From contig NZ_LMFC01000001.1 of assembly GCF_001426705.1 (NCBI RefSeq), forward strand, positions 1,081,354 to 1,145,353: 64,000 bases of DNA, given 5' to 3'. The notes under the pieces were generated by a model that did not search any database, was not told the DNA's origin, and worked only from the letters and a program-made list of their open reading frames with translations. This stretch comes from Cellulomonas sp. Root485 (GTDB lineage Bacteria; Actinomycetota; Actinomycetes; Actinomycetales; Cellulomonadaceae). A program made the position numbers and the translations under genes. Positions 31,347-41,327 of the stretch are shown here, piece by piece; the first letter of the stretch is position 1, and each line of letters begins with the position of its first letter.

Positions 31347-32155
31347 GTGTCGAACTGGTGGTCCGCGTCCGGGAACGTGCCGCCGCGCACCTCGTCGGCG
31401 TACGCCGTGGCCGCCGCCTTGAGTGCCGCACCCACCTCGCCGAACCGCTTGGCGAACCGCGGGGACCAGTCCGTCATCCCCGCCATGTCCACCCAGACCA
31501 GCACCTGGCCGTCGCACTGCGTGCCGGCGCCGATGCCGATCGTCGGGATGTGCAGGATCTCGGTGACGCGTGCGGCCACCGGGGCGGGCACCATCTCGAG
31601 GACCACGGCGACCGCTCCGGCCTCCTGGATGGCCACGGCGTCCTCGCAGAGCAGCTCGGCCGCGAGGTCGCCGCGGCCCTGCACACGCGGGCCACCGAGC
31701 AGGTTCTCCGACTGCGGCGTGTAGCCCAGGTGCCCGACGACGGGGATGCCGGCGTCGGTGATCGCCTTGATCTGCGCGGCGACCCGCTTGCCGCCCTCGA
31801 ACTTCACGGCCGCGACGCCGGTCTCCTTCATCATGCGGACGGAGGTGGTCAGCGCCTGCTCGGGTCCGGCCTCGTAGGACCCGAACGGCAGGTCGGCGAC
31901 GACGAACGCGCGTCTGGCGGCCCCGGCGACCGCCCGTGCCGGGGGGATCAGGTCGTCGACCGTCACCGGCAGCGTCGTCGTGTGCCCGTGCATGGTGTTC
32001 CCGATCGAGTCGCCGACCAGCAGCATGTCGATGCCGGCGTCGTCGAAGATCCGCGCGGTGACGGCGTCGTAGGCGGTGAGCATGGTCAGCCGCTCGCCAC
32101 GCTCCTTCGCCTCGCGCAGGTGGTGCACGCGCACGCGCTTCGGGGTGGGACTCAT
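31343..32155 (-). CDS. panB: 3-methyl-2-oxobutanoate hydroxymethyltransferase
   Basis: First committed step of pantothenate synthesis: transfers hydroxymethyl from methylene-tetrahydrofolate to alpha-ketoisovalerate. 270 residues, (beta/alpha)8 barrel. Signatures are TMLTAYDAVTARIFDDAGID, LLVGDSIGNTMHGH (Mg-binding Asp), VVADLPFGSYE, VKFEGG, GHLGYTPQS and the catalytic Glu in VVLEMVP, with IPTIGIGAGTQCDGQ. Start ATG 32155 lies behind AGGAGC. It follows nadE by 23 nt, so both cofactor pathways are likely co-transcribed. Confidence 0.96.
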   Translation of the reverse strand: MSPTPKRVRVHHLREAKERGERLTMLTAYDAVTARIFDDAGIDMLLVGDSIGNTMHGHTTTLPVTVDDLIPPARAVAGAARRAFVVADLPFGSYEAGPEQALTTSVRMMKETGVAAVKFEGGKRVAAQIKAITDAGIPVVGHLGYTPQSENLLGGPRVQGRGDLAAELLCEDAVAIQEAGAVAVVLEMVPAPVAARVTEILHIPTIGIGAGTQCDGQVLVWVDMAGMTDWSPRFAKRFGEVGAALKAAATAYADEVRGGTFPDADHQFDT

Positions 32156-32178
32156 ACGCGGAGCTCCTGTCGGGGTGG

Positions 32179-33864
32179 TCACGGCTCGCGCCACTGGGTG
32201 GTGATGGGCAGCCGACGGTCACGGCCGAACGCCAGCGCGGTCACCTTGGTGCCTGGCGGGTACTGGCGTCGCTTCCACTCGGCGCGGTCGACGAGGGCGA
32301 GGACCTTGTCGACGACGGCGGGGTCGAACCCGCGGGCGAGCAGCTCCGCACGCCCTTCGGCGTTCTCGACGTAGGCGTCGAGGACCTCGTCGAGGATCTC
32401 GTACGGCGGGAGCGAGTCCTGGTCGACCTGCCCCGGTCGCAGCTCCGCCGACGGCGGTTTGGTGATCGAGGACTCCGGGATCGGTGGCAGCTCGTCGGGA
32501 CCGAACACGCCGTCCAGGGCCGCGTTGTTGCGCCACCGCGCCAGTGCCCACACCCGCGACTTGTCGATGTCCTTGATCGGTCCGAAGCCGCCGACGGCGT
32601 CGCCGTAGATCGTGGAGTACCCGACCGCGAGCTCGGTCTTGTTGCCGGGCGCGAGCACCAGGTGGCCCTCCGAGTTGGAGATCGCCATGAGGATCACGCC
32701 GCGGATCCGGGCCTGCAGGTTCTCCGCGGCGAGGCCCTCCAGGGCGAGCTGGCTCTCGAACGCGTCGACCATCGGACCGATCGGCTGCACCCGGAAGTCC
32801 GCGCCGATCCGCTTGGCCAGGTCGGCCGCGTCGTCCTTGCTGTGCTCCGAGGAGTACACCGACGGCATCGACACGCCGACGACGTTCTCGCCCCCGATGG
32901 CGTCCGCGGCGATCGCGGCGACGAGCGCCGAGTCGATGCCGCCGGACATCCCGAACACGACGGACCGGAACCCGTTCTTCGTCACGTAGCCGCGCAGCCC
33001 GGTCACCAGGGCGCGGTAGACCTCCTCGTCGGGCGCGAGCGGCGGTGCGACGACGCCGGTCGCGGGGGCGTCGTCGTCGCCGAGCAGGTCCCACACCAGC
33101 AGGTGCTCGACGAACTGCGGCGCGCGTGCGAGCACCGTGCCGTCGGTGGCGATGACGAACGACCCGCCGTCGAACACGAGGTCGTCCTGCGCACCCACGA
33201 GGTTCACGTACGCGACGGGTGCCTCGACCTCGTGCGCGCGGCGGGCGGCCAGCTCGACGCGCTGATACCCCTTGCCCTCCTCGTACGGCGACGCGTTGAG
33301 CACCACCAGCAGGGAGACCTCGTTCTCGTCCATCTGCGAGACGGGGCCGCCGTCCTGCCAGATGTCCTCGCAGATCACGACGCCCACCCGGCGGCCCGCG
33401 ACGTCGATCACGCAGACGTCGTCGCCGGCCGCGAAGATCCGGTACTCGTCGAAGACGCCGTAGTTGGGCAGGTGGTGCTTGTCGTACCGCACCTGCACCT
33501 GGCCGTGCTGGAGCAGGACCGCCTGGTTGGTCGGGCGTCGCGGCCCCTCGGGTGCTCCGGGCTCGTGCACCGGGGTCACCGACTTCTCGCCGACCGTGCC
33601 GACGAGGACCGCCAGGTCCCCGAGCCCCTGGTCGGCCAGGGCGGCGGCTGTGCGCTGCAGCGCGGCCTCGGCCCCGCGGCGGAACGACGCGCGCAGCGCA
33701 AGGTCCTCGATGGGGTAGCCGGTCAACGTCATCTCGGGGAAGACCACCAGGTCGGCGCCCGCCTGGGCGGCCGTCCGGGCCCACTCGAGGACGGCCTGGG
33801 CGTTCGCGTCGACGTCGCCCACACGCGTGTCGATCTGCGCGAGGGCGATGCGGGGGGAAGGCAT
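32179..33864 (-). CDS. nadE: Glutamine-dependent NAD+ synthase
   Basis: Last step of NAD synthesis, amidating deamido-NAD with glutamine nitrogen. 561 residues. The N-terminal nitrilase/glutaminase domain has its triad in EMTLTGYPIEDL (Glu), YDKHHLPNYGVFDEYR (Lys) and VICEDIWQDGG (Cys). The C-terminal synthetase domain has the P-loop GMSGGIDSALVAAIA and NKTELAVGYSTIYGD. The start was set at ATG 33864, 7 nt after a TAGGCT -10 element. Divergent from glnA2, another nitrogen-linked gene. Confidence 0.96.
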   Translation of the reverse strand: MPSPRIALAQIDTRVGDVDANAQAVLEWARTAAQAGADLVVFPEMTLTGYPIEDLALRASFRRGAEAALQRTAAALADQGLGDLAVLVGTVGEKSVTPVHEPGAPEGPRRPTNQAVLLQHGQVQVRYDKHHLPNYGVFDEYRIFAAGDDVCVIDVAGRRVGVVICEDIWQDGGPVSQMDENEVSLLVVLNASPYEEGKGYQRVELAARRAHEVEAPVAYVNLVGAQDDLVFDGGSFVIATDGTVLARAPQFVEHLLVWDLLGDDDAPATGVVAPPLAPDEEVYRALVTGLRGYVTKNGFRSVVFGMSGGIDSALVAAIAADAIGGENVVGVSMPSVYSSEHSKDDAADLAKRIGADFRVQPIGPMVDAFESQLALEGLAAENLQARIRGVILMAISNSEGHLVLAPGNKTELAVGYSTIYGDAVGGFGPIKDIDKSRVWALARWRNNAALDGVFGPDELPPIPESSITKPPSAELRPGQVDQDSLPPYEILDEVLDAYVENAEGRAELLARGFDPAVVDKVLALVDRAEWKRRQYPPGTKVTALAFGRDRRLPITTQWREP

Positions 33865-33871
33865 GTGGACG

Positions 33872-33877
33872 AGCCTA
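33872..33877 (-). promoter_or_regulatory. -10 element TAGGCT for a leaderless nadE transcript
   Basis: Minus-strand TAGGCT 7 nt upstream of ATG 33864. This decides the start over an in-frame GTG/ATG further upstream. Confidence 0.6.
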
Positions 33878-33945
33878 ACCATCTCGTGCGACCCACCTCG
33901 GACACTGGCCCTGCACCGGACCGTTCATCAGGCAGGATGTACCGC

Positions 33946-35283
33946 ATGGACAGGCAGCAGGAGTTCGTGCTCCGCACGGTCGAGGAGCGGGACATCCGCT
34001 TCATCCGTCTCTGGTTCACCGACGTGCTCGGGATCCTGAAGTCGGTGGCGGTGGCACCCGCGGAGCTCGAGGCCGCCTTCTCCGAGGGGATCGGGTTCGA
34101 CGGCAGCGCCATCGAGGGCCTGACCCGGGTGTACGAGGCGGACATGATCGCCAAGCCCGACCCGTCGACGTTCCAGATCCTGCCGTGGCGCGGCGAGCGG
34201 CACGGGACCGCCCGCATGTTCTGCGACCTGCTCACCCCGGACGGTGAGCCGTCGCTCGCGGACTCCCGCACGGTGCTCAAGCGGGCGCTGTCGAAGGCGG
34301 CCGACCAGGGTTTCACCTTCTACACGCACCCCGAGGTCGAGTTCTACCTGTTCGACGCGCCCGCGGACCCGACGCTGCCGCTGGTGCCCGTCGACCAGGG
34401 TGGCTACTTCGACCACGTGCCGCGCGGCACCGCGCACGACTTCCGCCGCGCCGCGATCACGATGCTCGAGTCGATGGGCATCTCGGTGGAGTTCTCCCAC
34501 CACGAGGCCGGGCCGGGCCAGAACGAGATCGACCTGCGCTACGCCGACGCCCTGACCACCGCGGACAACATCATGACGTTCCGCACGGTGGTCAAGGAGG
34601 TCGCGCTCGAGCAGGGCGTCTTCGCCAGCTTCATGCCCAAGCCGCTGGCCGACCAGCCCGGCTCCGGCATGCACACGCACCTGTCGCTGTTCCAGGGCGA
34701 CCGCAACGCCTTCCACGAGCCGGGCGGACACCTGGAGCTGTCCAAGACCGCGCGCTCGTTCATCGCCGGGCTGCTCAGGCACGCCGCCGAGATCACGGCG
34801 GTCACCAACCAGTTCGTGAACTCCTACAAGCGGCTCTGGGGCGGTGCCGAGGCGCCGAGCTATGTCTGCTGGGGTCACAACAACCGCTCCGCGCTCGTCC
34901 GCGTGCCCATGTACAAGCCGGGCAAGGGCAACTCGAGCCGCATCGAGTACCGCGCGGTCGACTCCGCCACCAACCCGTACCTCGCGTACGCGCTGCTGCT
35001 CACCGCCGGCCTCAAGGGCGTCGAGGAGGGCTACGAGCTGCCCGAGGGCGCCGAGGACGACGTCTGGGAGCTCACCGACTCGGAGCGCCGCGCGCTGGGC
35101 ATCGAGCCGCTGCCGACCTCGCTGGACGCGGCGATCTCGATCATGGAGAAGTCGGAGCTCGTCGCGGAGACGCTGGGCGAGCACGTGTTCGACTACTTCC
35201 TGCGCAACAAGCGCCAGGAGTGGGAGGCCTACCGCTCGCAGGTGACGCCGTACGAGCTGCGGCGGTTCCTCCCGGTGCTGTGA
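33946..35283 (+). CDS. glnA2: Glutamine synthetase-like protein GlnA2 (type I, non-adenylylated form)
   Basis: 445-residue type I glutamine synthetase homologue. Catalytic-site stretches are FDGSAIEGLTRVYEADM (about residues 46-62), HPEVEFYLFD, HHEAGPGQNEIDLRY, GSGMHTHLSLF and NNRSALVRVP. The adenylylation loop that contains Tyr in GlnA1 here reads DDVWELTDSERRALG, with Trp in place of Tyr, so it should escape GlnE control. GlnA2-type enzymes in Actinobacteria may be a minor glutamine synthetase or act on polyamines. Start ATG lies 7 nt after CAGGAT. The stop overlaps glnE (GTGA). Confidence 0.92.
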   Translation: MDRQQEFVLRTVEERDIRFIRLWFTDVLGILKSVAVAPAELEAAFSEGIGFDGSAIEGLTRVYEADMIAKPDPSTFQILPWRGERHGTARMFCDLLTPDGEPSLADSRTVLKRALSKAADQGFTFYTHPEVEFYLFDAPADPTLPLVPVDQGGYFDHVPRGTAHDFRRAAITMLESMGISVEFSHHEAGPGQNEIDLRYADALTTADNIMTFRTVVKEVALEQGVFASFMPKPLADQPGSGMHTHLSLFQGDRNAFHEPGGHLELSKTARSFIAGLLRHAAEITAVTNQFVNSYKRLWGGAEAPSYVCWGHNNRSALVRVPMYKPGKGNSSRIEYRAVDSATNPYLAYALLLTAGLKGVEEGYELPEGAEDDVWELTDSERRALGIEPLPTSLDAAISIMEKSELVAETLGEHVFDYFLRNKRQEWEAYRSQVTPYELRRFLPVL

Positions 35284-38200
35284 GCTCGACCTCGTCCGGG
35301 CGCGGGTCGACGCTGGCCGGTCGGCTCACCCGGGTCGGCGTGTCCGACGCCGGCCGTTCCGAGCGCCTGCTCGCGGACGCCGCGCTGCTCCAGGTGATCG
35401 AGACGCCCGCGGACGTGCTGATCCCTCCGCTCGCGGACGTGGCGGACCCGGACCAGGCGCTGCTGGCGCTGGCGAAGCTCGCCGGCGCCGTGGTCGGGGA
35501 CCCCGACCTGGTCGGGGTGCTGCGGGGCATCCTCGAGGAGGACGGTCCGCCGCGCGCGCGGCTGCTCGCGGTCGTCGGCGCGTCGGTGGCCCTGGGGGAC
35601 ACGCTCGTCGCGCACCCGGAGACGTTGCGGGTGCTCCTCGACGACACGCTGGGGACCGGCGTCCCCGTGGCCGAGGTCCGGGCCGAGCTCCTGCGCGCGG
35701 TCGGTGCCGATCCGGACGCGGACGTGCCGGTGGCCACGCGCGCGGGTGCCGCGGGGACGGACGCGATGCGGCTGGCCTACCGGACGCGCCTGCTGCGCAT
35801 CGCCGCGACCGACCTCACCAGCTCCGACCCGCTGAGCCGACTCCCGGGGGTCGCGGCGGCGCTGGCCGACCTGGCGGGTGCCGCGCTGGAGTCGGCGCTC
35901 GCGCTGGCACGCGCCGACCTCGACGACCACGGTCTCGGCGTCCGGCTCGCGGTCATCGGCATGGGCAAGGGCGGTGGGCGTGAGCTCAACTACGTGAGCG
36001 ACGTCGACGTCATCTACGTGGCCGAGCCGGTCGACGGTGTCGACGAGGCCGAGGCGCTCGCCGCGGCGTCGCGGCTTGCGGCCGGTCTGGCGCGGGTGTG
36101 CTCGACACCGTCGGGTGAGCCGGCGCTGTGGCCGGTCGACGCCGCGCTGCGGCCGGAGGGCAAGGACGGGCCCCTGGTCCGCACGCTCGCGAGCCACAAG
36201 GCGTACTACGAGCGCTGGGCCAAGACGTGGGAGTTCCAGGCGCTGCTCAAGGCGCGACCGCTCGCGGGCGACGAGGCGCTCGGGCGCGAGTACGTCGAGA
36301 TGACGCAGCCGTTCGTGTGGAGCGCCGTGACGCGCGAGCACTTCGTGGAGGACTCGCAGGCGATGCGCCGGCGGGTGGAGGGGAACGTGCCCGCCGCGGA
36401 GGCGGACCGGCAGCTCAAGCTCGGGGTCGGCGGCCTGCGGGACGTGGAGTTCACGGTGCAGCTCCTTCAGCTGGTGCACGGTCGCGCGGACGAGTCGATC
36501 CGCAGCTCGAGCACGTTGACCGCGCTCGCCGCGCTGGCCGCGGGCGGCTACGTCGGGCGCAACCACGCGGCGCAGCTCGCCGTCTGCTACCGCCTCCTGC
36601 GCGTGCTGGAGCACCGGATCCAGCTCCACCGGCTGCGCCGCACGCACCTCCTGCCGACGGCCGAGCCGGACCTGCGCAGGCTCGCCCGCTCGGTCGGGAT
36701 GCGGGCCGAGGGTGCCGACGGGCTGCTCGAACGCTGGCGTGCCACGCGCCGCGAGGTCCGTGGCCTGCACGAGGAGCTGTTCTACCGGCCGCTCCTGCCC
36801 GCCACGGCCCAGCTCTCGACCGCGGAGGCCAGCCTGGCGCCGGCGGCCGCCAAGGCCCGGCTCGCGGCCATCGGCTACACCGACCCGGCGGGCGCCATGC
36901 GCCACATCGCGGCGCTCACCGAGGGGGTGTCGCGCCGCGCGTCGATCCAGCGCCAGCTGCTCCCCGTGATGCTCGGGTGGTTCGCGGACGGCGCCGACCC
37001 CGACGGCGGCCTGCTGGCGTTCCGACGCCTGTCCGACGAGCTGGGCACCACGCACTGGTACCTCAAGCTGCTCCGTGACTCGGGCACGGCGGCTCGCCGG
37101 CTCGCCCGGGTGCTGTCGACCTCCCGTTACGTCGCGGACGCCCTCACGAGGTCACCGGAGTCCGTCACGTGGCTGGCCGACGACGCCGACCTCGTGCCGC
37201 GCACGTTCGAGCGCCTGACCGCCGAGGCGGACGCGATCCTCACACGGTCCGACGAGCCGGTGCCGGCGGTCACCGCCCTGCGGGGGCTGCGCCGCCGCGA
37301 GCTCGCGCGGACGGCCGCCGCGGACGTCCTGGGTGTCGTCACCGGGGAGCGGGCGTCGCGCAGCCTGAGCGTCGCCGCCGACGTCGTCCTGGTCGGCGCC
37401 CTGCGCGTGGCGGAGTGGGAGGCGCGTGCGGACAAGGGTCTGGCGGAGAGCCCGACCCGGCTGCTGGTCGTCGCGATGGGCCGGTGGGGCGGCGCGGAGA
37501 TGGGCTACTCCTCCGACGCCGACGTGCTGTTCGTGCACGATCCCGTCGAGGGGGCCGACGCCCGTGCGGCGCAGGAGTTCGCGCTCCTGGTCACGACGAA
37601 GCTGCGCACGCTGCTCGGGACCGTCGGACCGGAGCCGACCCTCGAGGTCGACGCCGACCTCCGTCCGGAGGGCCGCAACGGTCCGCTGGTCCGGTCGTTC
37701 GACTCCTACGCCGAGTACTACGAACGCTGGTCCTCTCCGTGGGAGAGCCAGGCGCTGCTGCGGGCCCGCCCGGTGGCCGGTGACGACGAGCTCGGCGAGC
37801 GGTTCCTGCGGCTCATCGACCCGTTGCGGTACCCGGTCGGCGGCGTCGAGCCGGCCGTGGAGCGCGAGGTGCGCCGGATCAAGGCGCGGGTCGAGTCCGA
37901 GCGTCTGCCACGGGGTGTCGAGCCCGCCCGGCACCTCAAGCTCGGACGCGGGGGCATCTCGGACGTCGAGTGGACGGCCCAGCTCCTCCAGCTCCAGCAC
38001 GCCCACGCGGTGCCGGCCCTGCGCACCACGGCGACGCTCGGTGCCCTCGAGGCGGCGACGGAGGCGGGGCTCCTCGACGGCGATGACGCGCGCGTGCTGA
38101 GCGAGGCGTGGCTCCTGGCGAGCCGGCTGCGGGACGCCAACGTGCTGTGGAGCGGTCGTGGGGGAGCGCACGCGGACGTCCTGCCGCACGACCGGCAGGC

Positions 38201-38321
38201 GCTCGCCGGGCTGGCCCGCGTGATCGGCTACCCCGCCGGGTCCGGTGGTGAGCTGGAGCAGGACTACCTGCGGACAGCGCGACGTGCGCGTGCCGTCGTG
38301 GAGCGCGTCTTCTACGGCTGA
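35280..38321 (+). CDS. glnE: Glutamine synthetase adenylyltransferase/deadenylylase
   Basis: Bifunctional regulator that attaches AMP to, or removes it from, a tyrosine of GlnA1 in response to nitrogen status. 1013 residues, two nucleotidyltransferase domains. The N-terminal deadenylylase site reads GMGKGGGRELNYVSDVDV (about residues 227-244). The C-terminal transferase site is AMGRWGGAEMGYSSDADV (about 731-748). Each is followed by an LKLGxGG(L/I)(R/S)DVE helix-bundle motif. GTG start overlaps the glnA2 stop. The likely target, GlnA1, is encoded 11 kb away. The end overlaps the convergent AI-2E gene by 10 nt. Confidence 0.96.
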   Translation: MSSTSSGRGSTLAGRLTRVGVSDAGRSERLLADAALLQVIETPADVLIPPLADVADPDQALLALAKLAGAVVGDPDLVGVLRGILEEDGPPRARLLAVVGASVALGDTLVAHPETLRVLLDDTLGTGVPVAEVRAELLRAVGADPDADVPVATRAGAAGTDAMRLAYRTRLLRIAATDLTSSDPLSRLPGVAAALADLAGAALESALALARADLDDHGLGVRLAVIGMGKGGGRELNYVSDVDVIYVAEPVDGVDEAEALAAASRLAAGLARVCSTPSGEPALWPVDAALRPEGKDGPLVRTLASHKAYYERWAKTWEFQALLKARPLAGDEALGREYVEMTQPFVWSAVTREHFVEDSQAMRRRVEGNVPAAEADRQLKLGVGGLRDVEFTVQLLQLVHGRADESIRSSSTLTALAALAAGGYVGRNHAAQLAVCYRLLRVLEHRIQLHRLRRTHLLPTAEPDLRRLARSVGMRAEGADGLLERWRATRREVRGLHEELFYRPLLPATAQLSTAEASLAPAAAKARLAAIGYTDPAGAMRHIAALTEGVSRRASIQRQLLPVMLGWFADGADPDGGLLAFRRLSDELGTTHWYLKLLRDSGTAARRLARVLSTSRYVADALTRSPESVTWLADDADLVPRTFERLTAEADAILTRSDEPVPAVTALRGLRRRELARTAAADVLGVVTGERASRSLSVAADVVLVGALRVAEWEARADKGLAESPTRLLVVAMGRWGGAEMGYSSDADVLFVHDPVEGADARAAQEFALLVTTKLRTLLGTVGPEPTLEVDADLRPEGRNGPLVRSFDSYAEYYERWSSPWESQALLRARPVAGDDELGERFLRLIDPLRYPVGGVEPAVEREVRRIKARVESERLPRGVEPARHLKLGRGGISDVEWTAQLLQLQHAHAVPALRTTATLGALEAATEAGLLDGDDARVLSEAWLLASRLRDANVLWSGRGGAHADVLPHDRQALAGLARVIGYPAGSGGELEQDYLRTARRARAVVERVFYG

Positions 38322-39493
38322 GCGTCCGCGGGGCGGTCCGAGGGGTTGTCGTCCTCGTCCTCGGGTACGTCGACCCAGCCACGTCGCCGACGCGCCTGCT
38401 CGTCCTCCTGGAGCAGCTCGTCGTCGACGAGGTCGTGCCGTCGGATGTACGTCGAGGAGACCGCTTGGATCGTCGCCGCGACGGGCAGCGCGAGGAACGC
38501 GCCGATCGGTCCGAACACGGCGCCGAACGCGATCACCGCGAGGAACGAGATCGCTGGGTTGATCTCGAGGGACCGCGACGAGACCTTGGGCGAGAAGATC
38601 AGGTTCTCGACCTGCTGGTACCCGACGATGAACGCCAGCGTGAGCAGACCCTTGACGGGGTCGACGGCGAGCGCCACCGCGATGGGCAGCGCACCGCCGA
38701 TGTACGTGCCGATGGTCGGGACGAACTGCGAGACCACGCCGGTGAACGCCGCGAGCGGCAGCGCGTAGGGGATGCTCAGGATCGTCAGGAACACGAACGT
38801 GAAGAACGTCGACAGGGCCGCCAGCACGATGCGGGAGTTGATGAAGTCGGCGACCTTCTCCTGCGAGACCTCCCACAGGCGCAGCACCTCGCGCTGCCGG
38901 GCGGGGGCCAGCAGCCGGCAGATCGCCGCCCGGAGCCTGGGGCCCGCGCTCGCCATGTAGTACACGACGAGCAGCACGGCGCTGGCGGTGAAGAGCCCGC
39001 CGACGATCGACGAGCCGAGGCCGATGAGGCCGGGTGCCAGCTGCTGCCAGTTCTCGCTCAGCCCGATGAGCAGGTCGTCGGCCTCCGGCATCTCGACCGG
39101 GAACCGCTGCGTGACCCAGTCGGCGAACTGCGCGTAGTACTCCGGCAGCGACTGGACGAGCTCGATGACCTGCGTGACGAAGAGTCCGCCGAACAGCGCG
39201 ACCACCGCGAGGATCCCCACCAGGGAGGCGATCATCACCAGCCCCGTGGCGCGCGTGCGCCGCAGACCGCGCGCCACAAGCCACCGGATCAGCGGCTCCA
39301 TCGCGAGCGCCAGGAACCACGAGATCACCACGATGAAGATGACGTTGCCGAGCAGTGACAGCGCCCGCCAGGTCGCGAGCCCGAGGAAGACCGCGAACCC
39401 GGTCATCAGGAGCGCGCGGGGGAGCCAGGCCGGAGGCTTGCGGGGGTCGCGCGTGGCGACGCGGACCGGACGGGTCGCAGGGCTGTTCGGCAT
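38312..39493 (-). CDS. AI-2E family transporter
   Basis: 393-residue membrane protein of the AI-2E/PerM family with about eight helices: two near the N terminus (ALLMTGFAVFLGLATWRAL, VIFIVVISWFLALAMEPLI), a large amphipathic loop (PEYYAQFADWVTQRFP) and a C-terminal cluster with VPTIGTYIGGALPIAVAL and GYQQVENLIFSPKV, the family signature. The C terminus is acidic and cytoplasmic. Members export autoinducer-2, ions or other small molecules; substrate unknown. Start ATG 39493 is the first in-frame Met before the helices with plausible context. Confidence 0.9.
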   Translation of the reverse strand: MPNSPATRPVRVATRDPRKPPAWLPRALLMTGFAVFLGLATWRALSLLGNVIFIVVISWFLALAMEPLIRWLVARGLRRTRATGLVMIASLVGILAVVALFGGLFVTQVIELVQSLPEYYAQFADWVTQRFPVEMPEADDLLIGLSENWQQLAPGLIGLGSSIVGGLFTASAVLLVVYYMASAGPRLRAAICRLLAPARQREVLRLWEVSQEKVADFINSRIVLAALSTFFTFVFLTILSIPYALPLAAFTGVVSQFVPTIGTYIGGALPIAVALAVDPVKGLLTLAFIVGYQQVENLIFSPKVSSRSLEINPAISFLAVIAFGAVFGPIGAFLALPVAATIQAVSSTYIRRHDLVDDELLQEDEQARRRRGWVDVPEDEDDNPSDRPADAQP

Positions 39494-39682
39494 CGGTGTC
39501 CCCCGTGCGGGCAGGCGAGCGGGCTCGCGGGCGGCGTTCGTCTCGGTGGCACGGTACCCGTCGCCACGGCACGCGACGGTGATCCCGCGCCGGGTCCGTG
39601 CCGACCGCCTCTCGCGCTCTGAGCAGCGCAACTGCCATGCTCAGCAGGTCGCAGCATGTCCGACATGTCGGGAGGGCATTTC

Positions 39683-41320
39683 GTGGTCGAGAACAAGCCG
39701 TCGCCCCGCAAACCGCGCGGAACCGGAGCGAAGCCGCAGGCCGGCTCCCCGGACGCGTTGGTGGACACACCCGCCCCGGACGTCGCCGCGGCGACACCGG
39801 ACACCGAGTCTCCCTACGTGAACCCCGAGGAGGTCCCGGACGACACGGGGCCGGCGGACGCGGTCGCGTCTCCGGAGGACCAGAACGACACGGCCGAGAT
39901 CCCGACCGGCTCGGCGAACGACACCGCGGAGATCCCGACGAGCATCGAGGTCGAGGTCCCCGCATCCTCACCGAGCGAGGATCGTGCCGTCCTGCTGGCA
40001 CGTCTCCAGCTCCTCGAGACGGAGAACGCACGGCTGCGCGCGACGGCGACCGTCCCGCCGCCCGCCCCGCCGGCACCGCGTCCGCGCCGCAAGGTGGGCC
40101 GCTCGACCGCCGCGGTGGTCCTCATCCTCATCGGCGCCCTGCTCGCTCCCATCGCCGTCGTGGGCAGCTGGGCGCGCGGGCTGGTCGTCGACACCGACCG
40201 CTACGTCGACACCGTGGCGCCGATCGCCGAGGACCCGCTGGTGCAGTCGGCGGTGGCGAACCGGATCACGATCGCCGTGGTCGACGCGCTGAACGTCGAG
40301 GAGCTGACCACCCAGGCCACCGACGCGGTGGCCGGGCTCGACCTGCCACCCCTGGTCGGCCAGGCGGTCACCTCGCTGCAGGCGCCGCTGCAGGACGCGA
40401 TCACCGGGTTCATCCGCAAGAACGTCACCAAGATCGTCAGCTCGGACGCGTTCGAGAACGTCTGGGAGGAGGCCAATCGGGCCGCCCACGAGCAGATCGT
40501 CGCGACGCTGCGCGGCGACCCCGACGCACTCGCGCAGATCAGCGACAGCGGAACCCTGACGCTCGACGTCACGCCGATCATCGAGCAGGTCAAGACCTCG
40601 CTGGAGGAGGCGGGCTTCACTCTGGTGAGCCGCATCCCGACGATCAACGTGACCTTCCCGATCGCGTCCAGCGCGGACCTGGTCCGGTTGCAGAGCGCGT
40701 ACCGGCTGATCGACATCGTCGGCGGTCTGCTGCCGTACCTGTCCCTGGCCCTGCTCGCCGCGGGGGTGCTGGCCGCGCAGCACCGGTCGCGCGCGCTGGT
40801 GGTCGCGGGCCTCTCCCTGGCGGGCGCGATGCTGCTGCTCGGGCTCGCGCTGACCGTCGGTCGATCGTTGTACGCGAGCTCGCTGCCACCGACCGTGCAA
40901 CGCGTGGACACGGCGGTCTCGATCTACGACCAGTTCGTCTCGCTGCTGCGCATCGAGCTGCGGGTCGGCCTGGTGCTCGGTCTGCTCCTGGCGATCATCG
41001 CGTTCGTCGCGGGCGGCACGACGGCTGCCAGGCAGCTGCGCGCCTCGTCGTCCCACGCCTCGACCTGGCTGCGCACCGCGGGCGAGCGCCGGGGGATCAG
41101 CACCGGACCGGTCGGTGTGTGGCTCGACCAGCAGCGCATCCTCATCCGGGTCGTGGTGATCTCCCTGGCCGCTCTCGCGCTGGTCCTGGCCGACCGGCTC
41201 ACCCCGGCGTACGTGGTCGGCGTGTTCGTCGTCGCGCTCGTCGTGCTCGGCCTGGTGACCCTGGCCAGCCGTCCACGATCGCTCGCGCCGGTCGAGGAGG
41301 AGGAACCGGTCCTGGTCTGA
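39683..41320 (+). CDS. Large membrane protein with acidic disordered N terminus, unknown
   Basis: 545 residues from the GTG that follows GGGAGGG; an in-frame ATG at 39656 would add nine residues. Residues 1-140 are low-complexity, acidic and Pro-rich, with a duplicated NDTAEIPT motif. A helix at about 148-167, a soluble extracytoplasmic domain of about 180 residues (VDTDRYVDTVAPIAEDP), and four more helices follow, ending in EEEEPVLV. This layout occurs in actinobacterial integral membrane proteins of unknown function. It is divergent from the AI-2E gene. Confidence 0.8.
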   Translation: MVENKPSPRKPRGTGAKPQAGSPDALVDTPAPDVAAATPDTESPYVNPEEVPDDTGPADAVASPEDQNDTAEIPTGSANDTAEIPTSIEVEVPASSPSEDRAVLLARLQLLETENARLRATATVPPPAPPAPRPRRKVGRSTAAVVLILIGALLAPIAVVGSWARGLVVDTDRYVDTVAPIAEDPLVQSAVANRITIAVVDALNVEELTTQATDAVAGLDLPPLVGQAVTSLQAPLQDAITGFIRKNVTKIVSSDAFENVWEEANRAAHEQIVATLRGDPDALAQISDSGTLTLDVTPIIEQVKTSLEEAGFTLVSRIPTINVTFPIASSADLVRLQSAYRLIDIVGGLLPYLSLALLAAGVLAAQHRSRALVVAGLSLAGAMLLLGLALTVGRSLYASSLPPTVQRVDTAVSIYDQFVSLLRIELRVGLVLGLLLAIIAFVAGGTTAARQLRASSSHASTWLRTAGERRGISTGPVGVWLDQQRILIRVVVISLAALALVLADRLTPAYVVGVFVVALVVLGLVTLASRPRSLAPVEEEEPVLV

Positions 41321-41327
41321 CCGCGCG

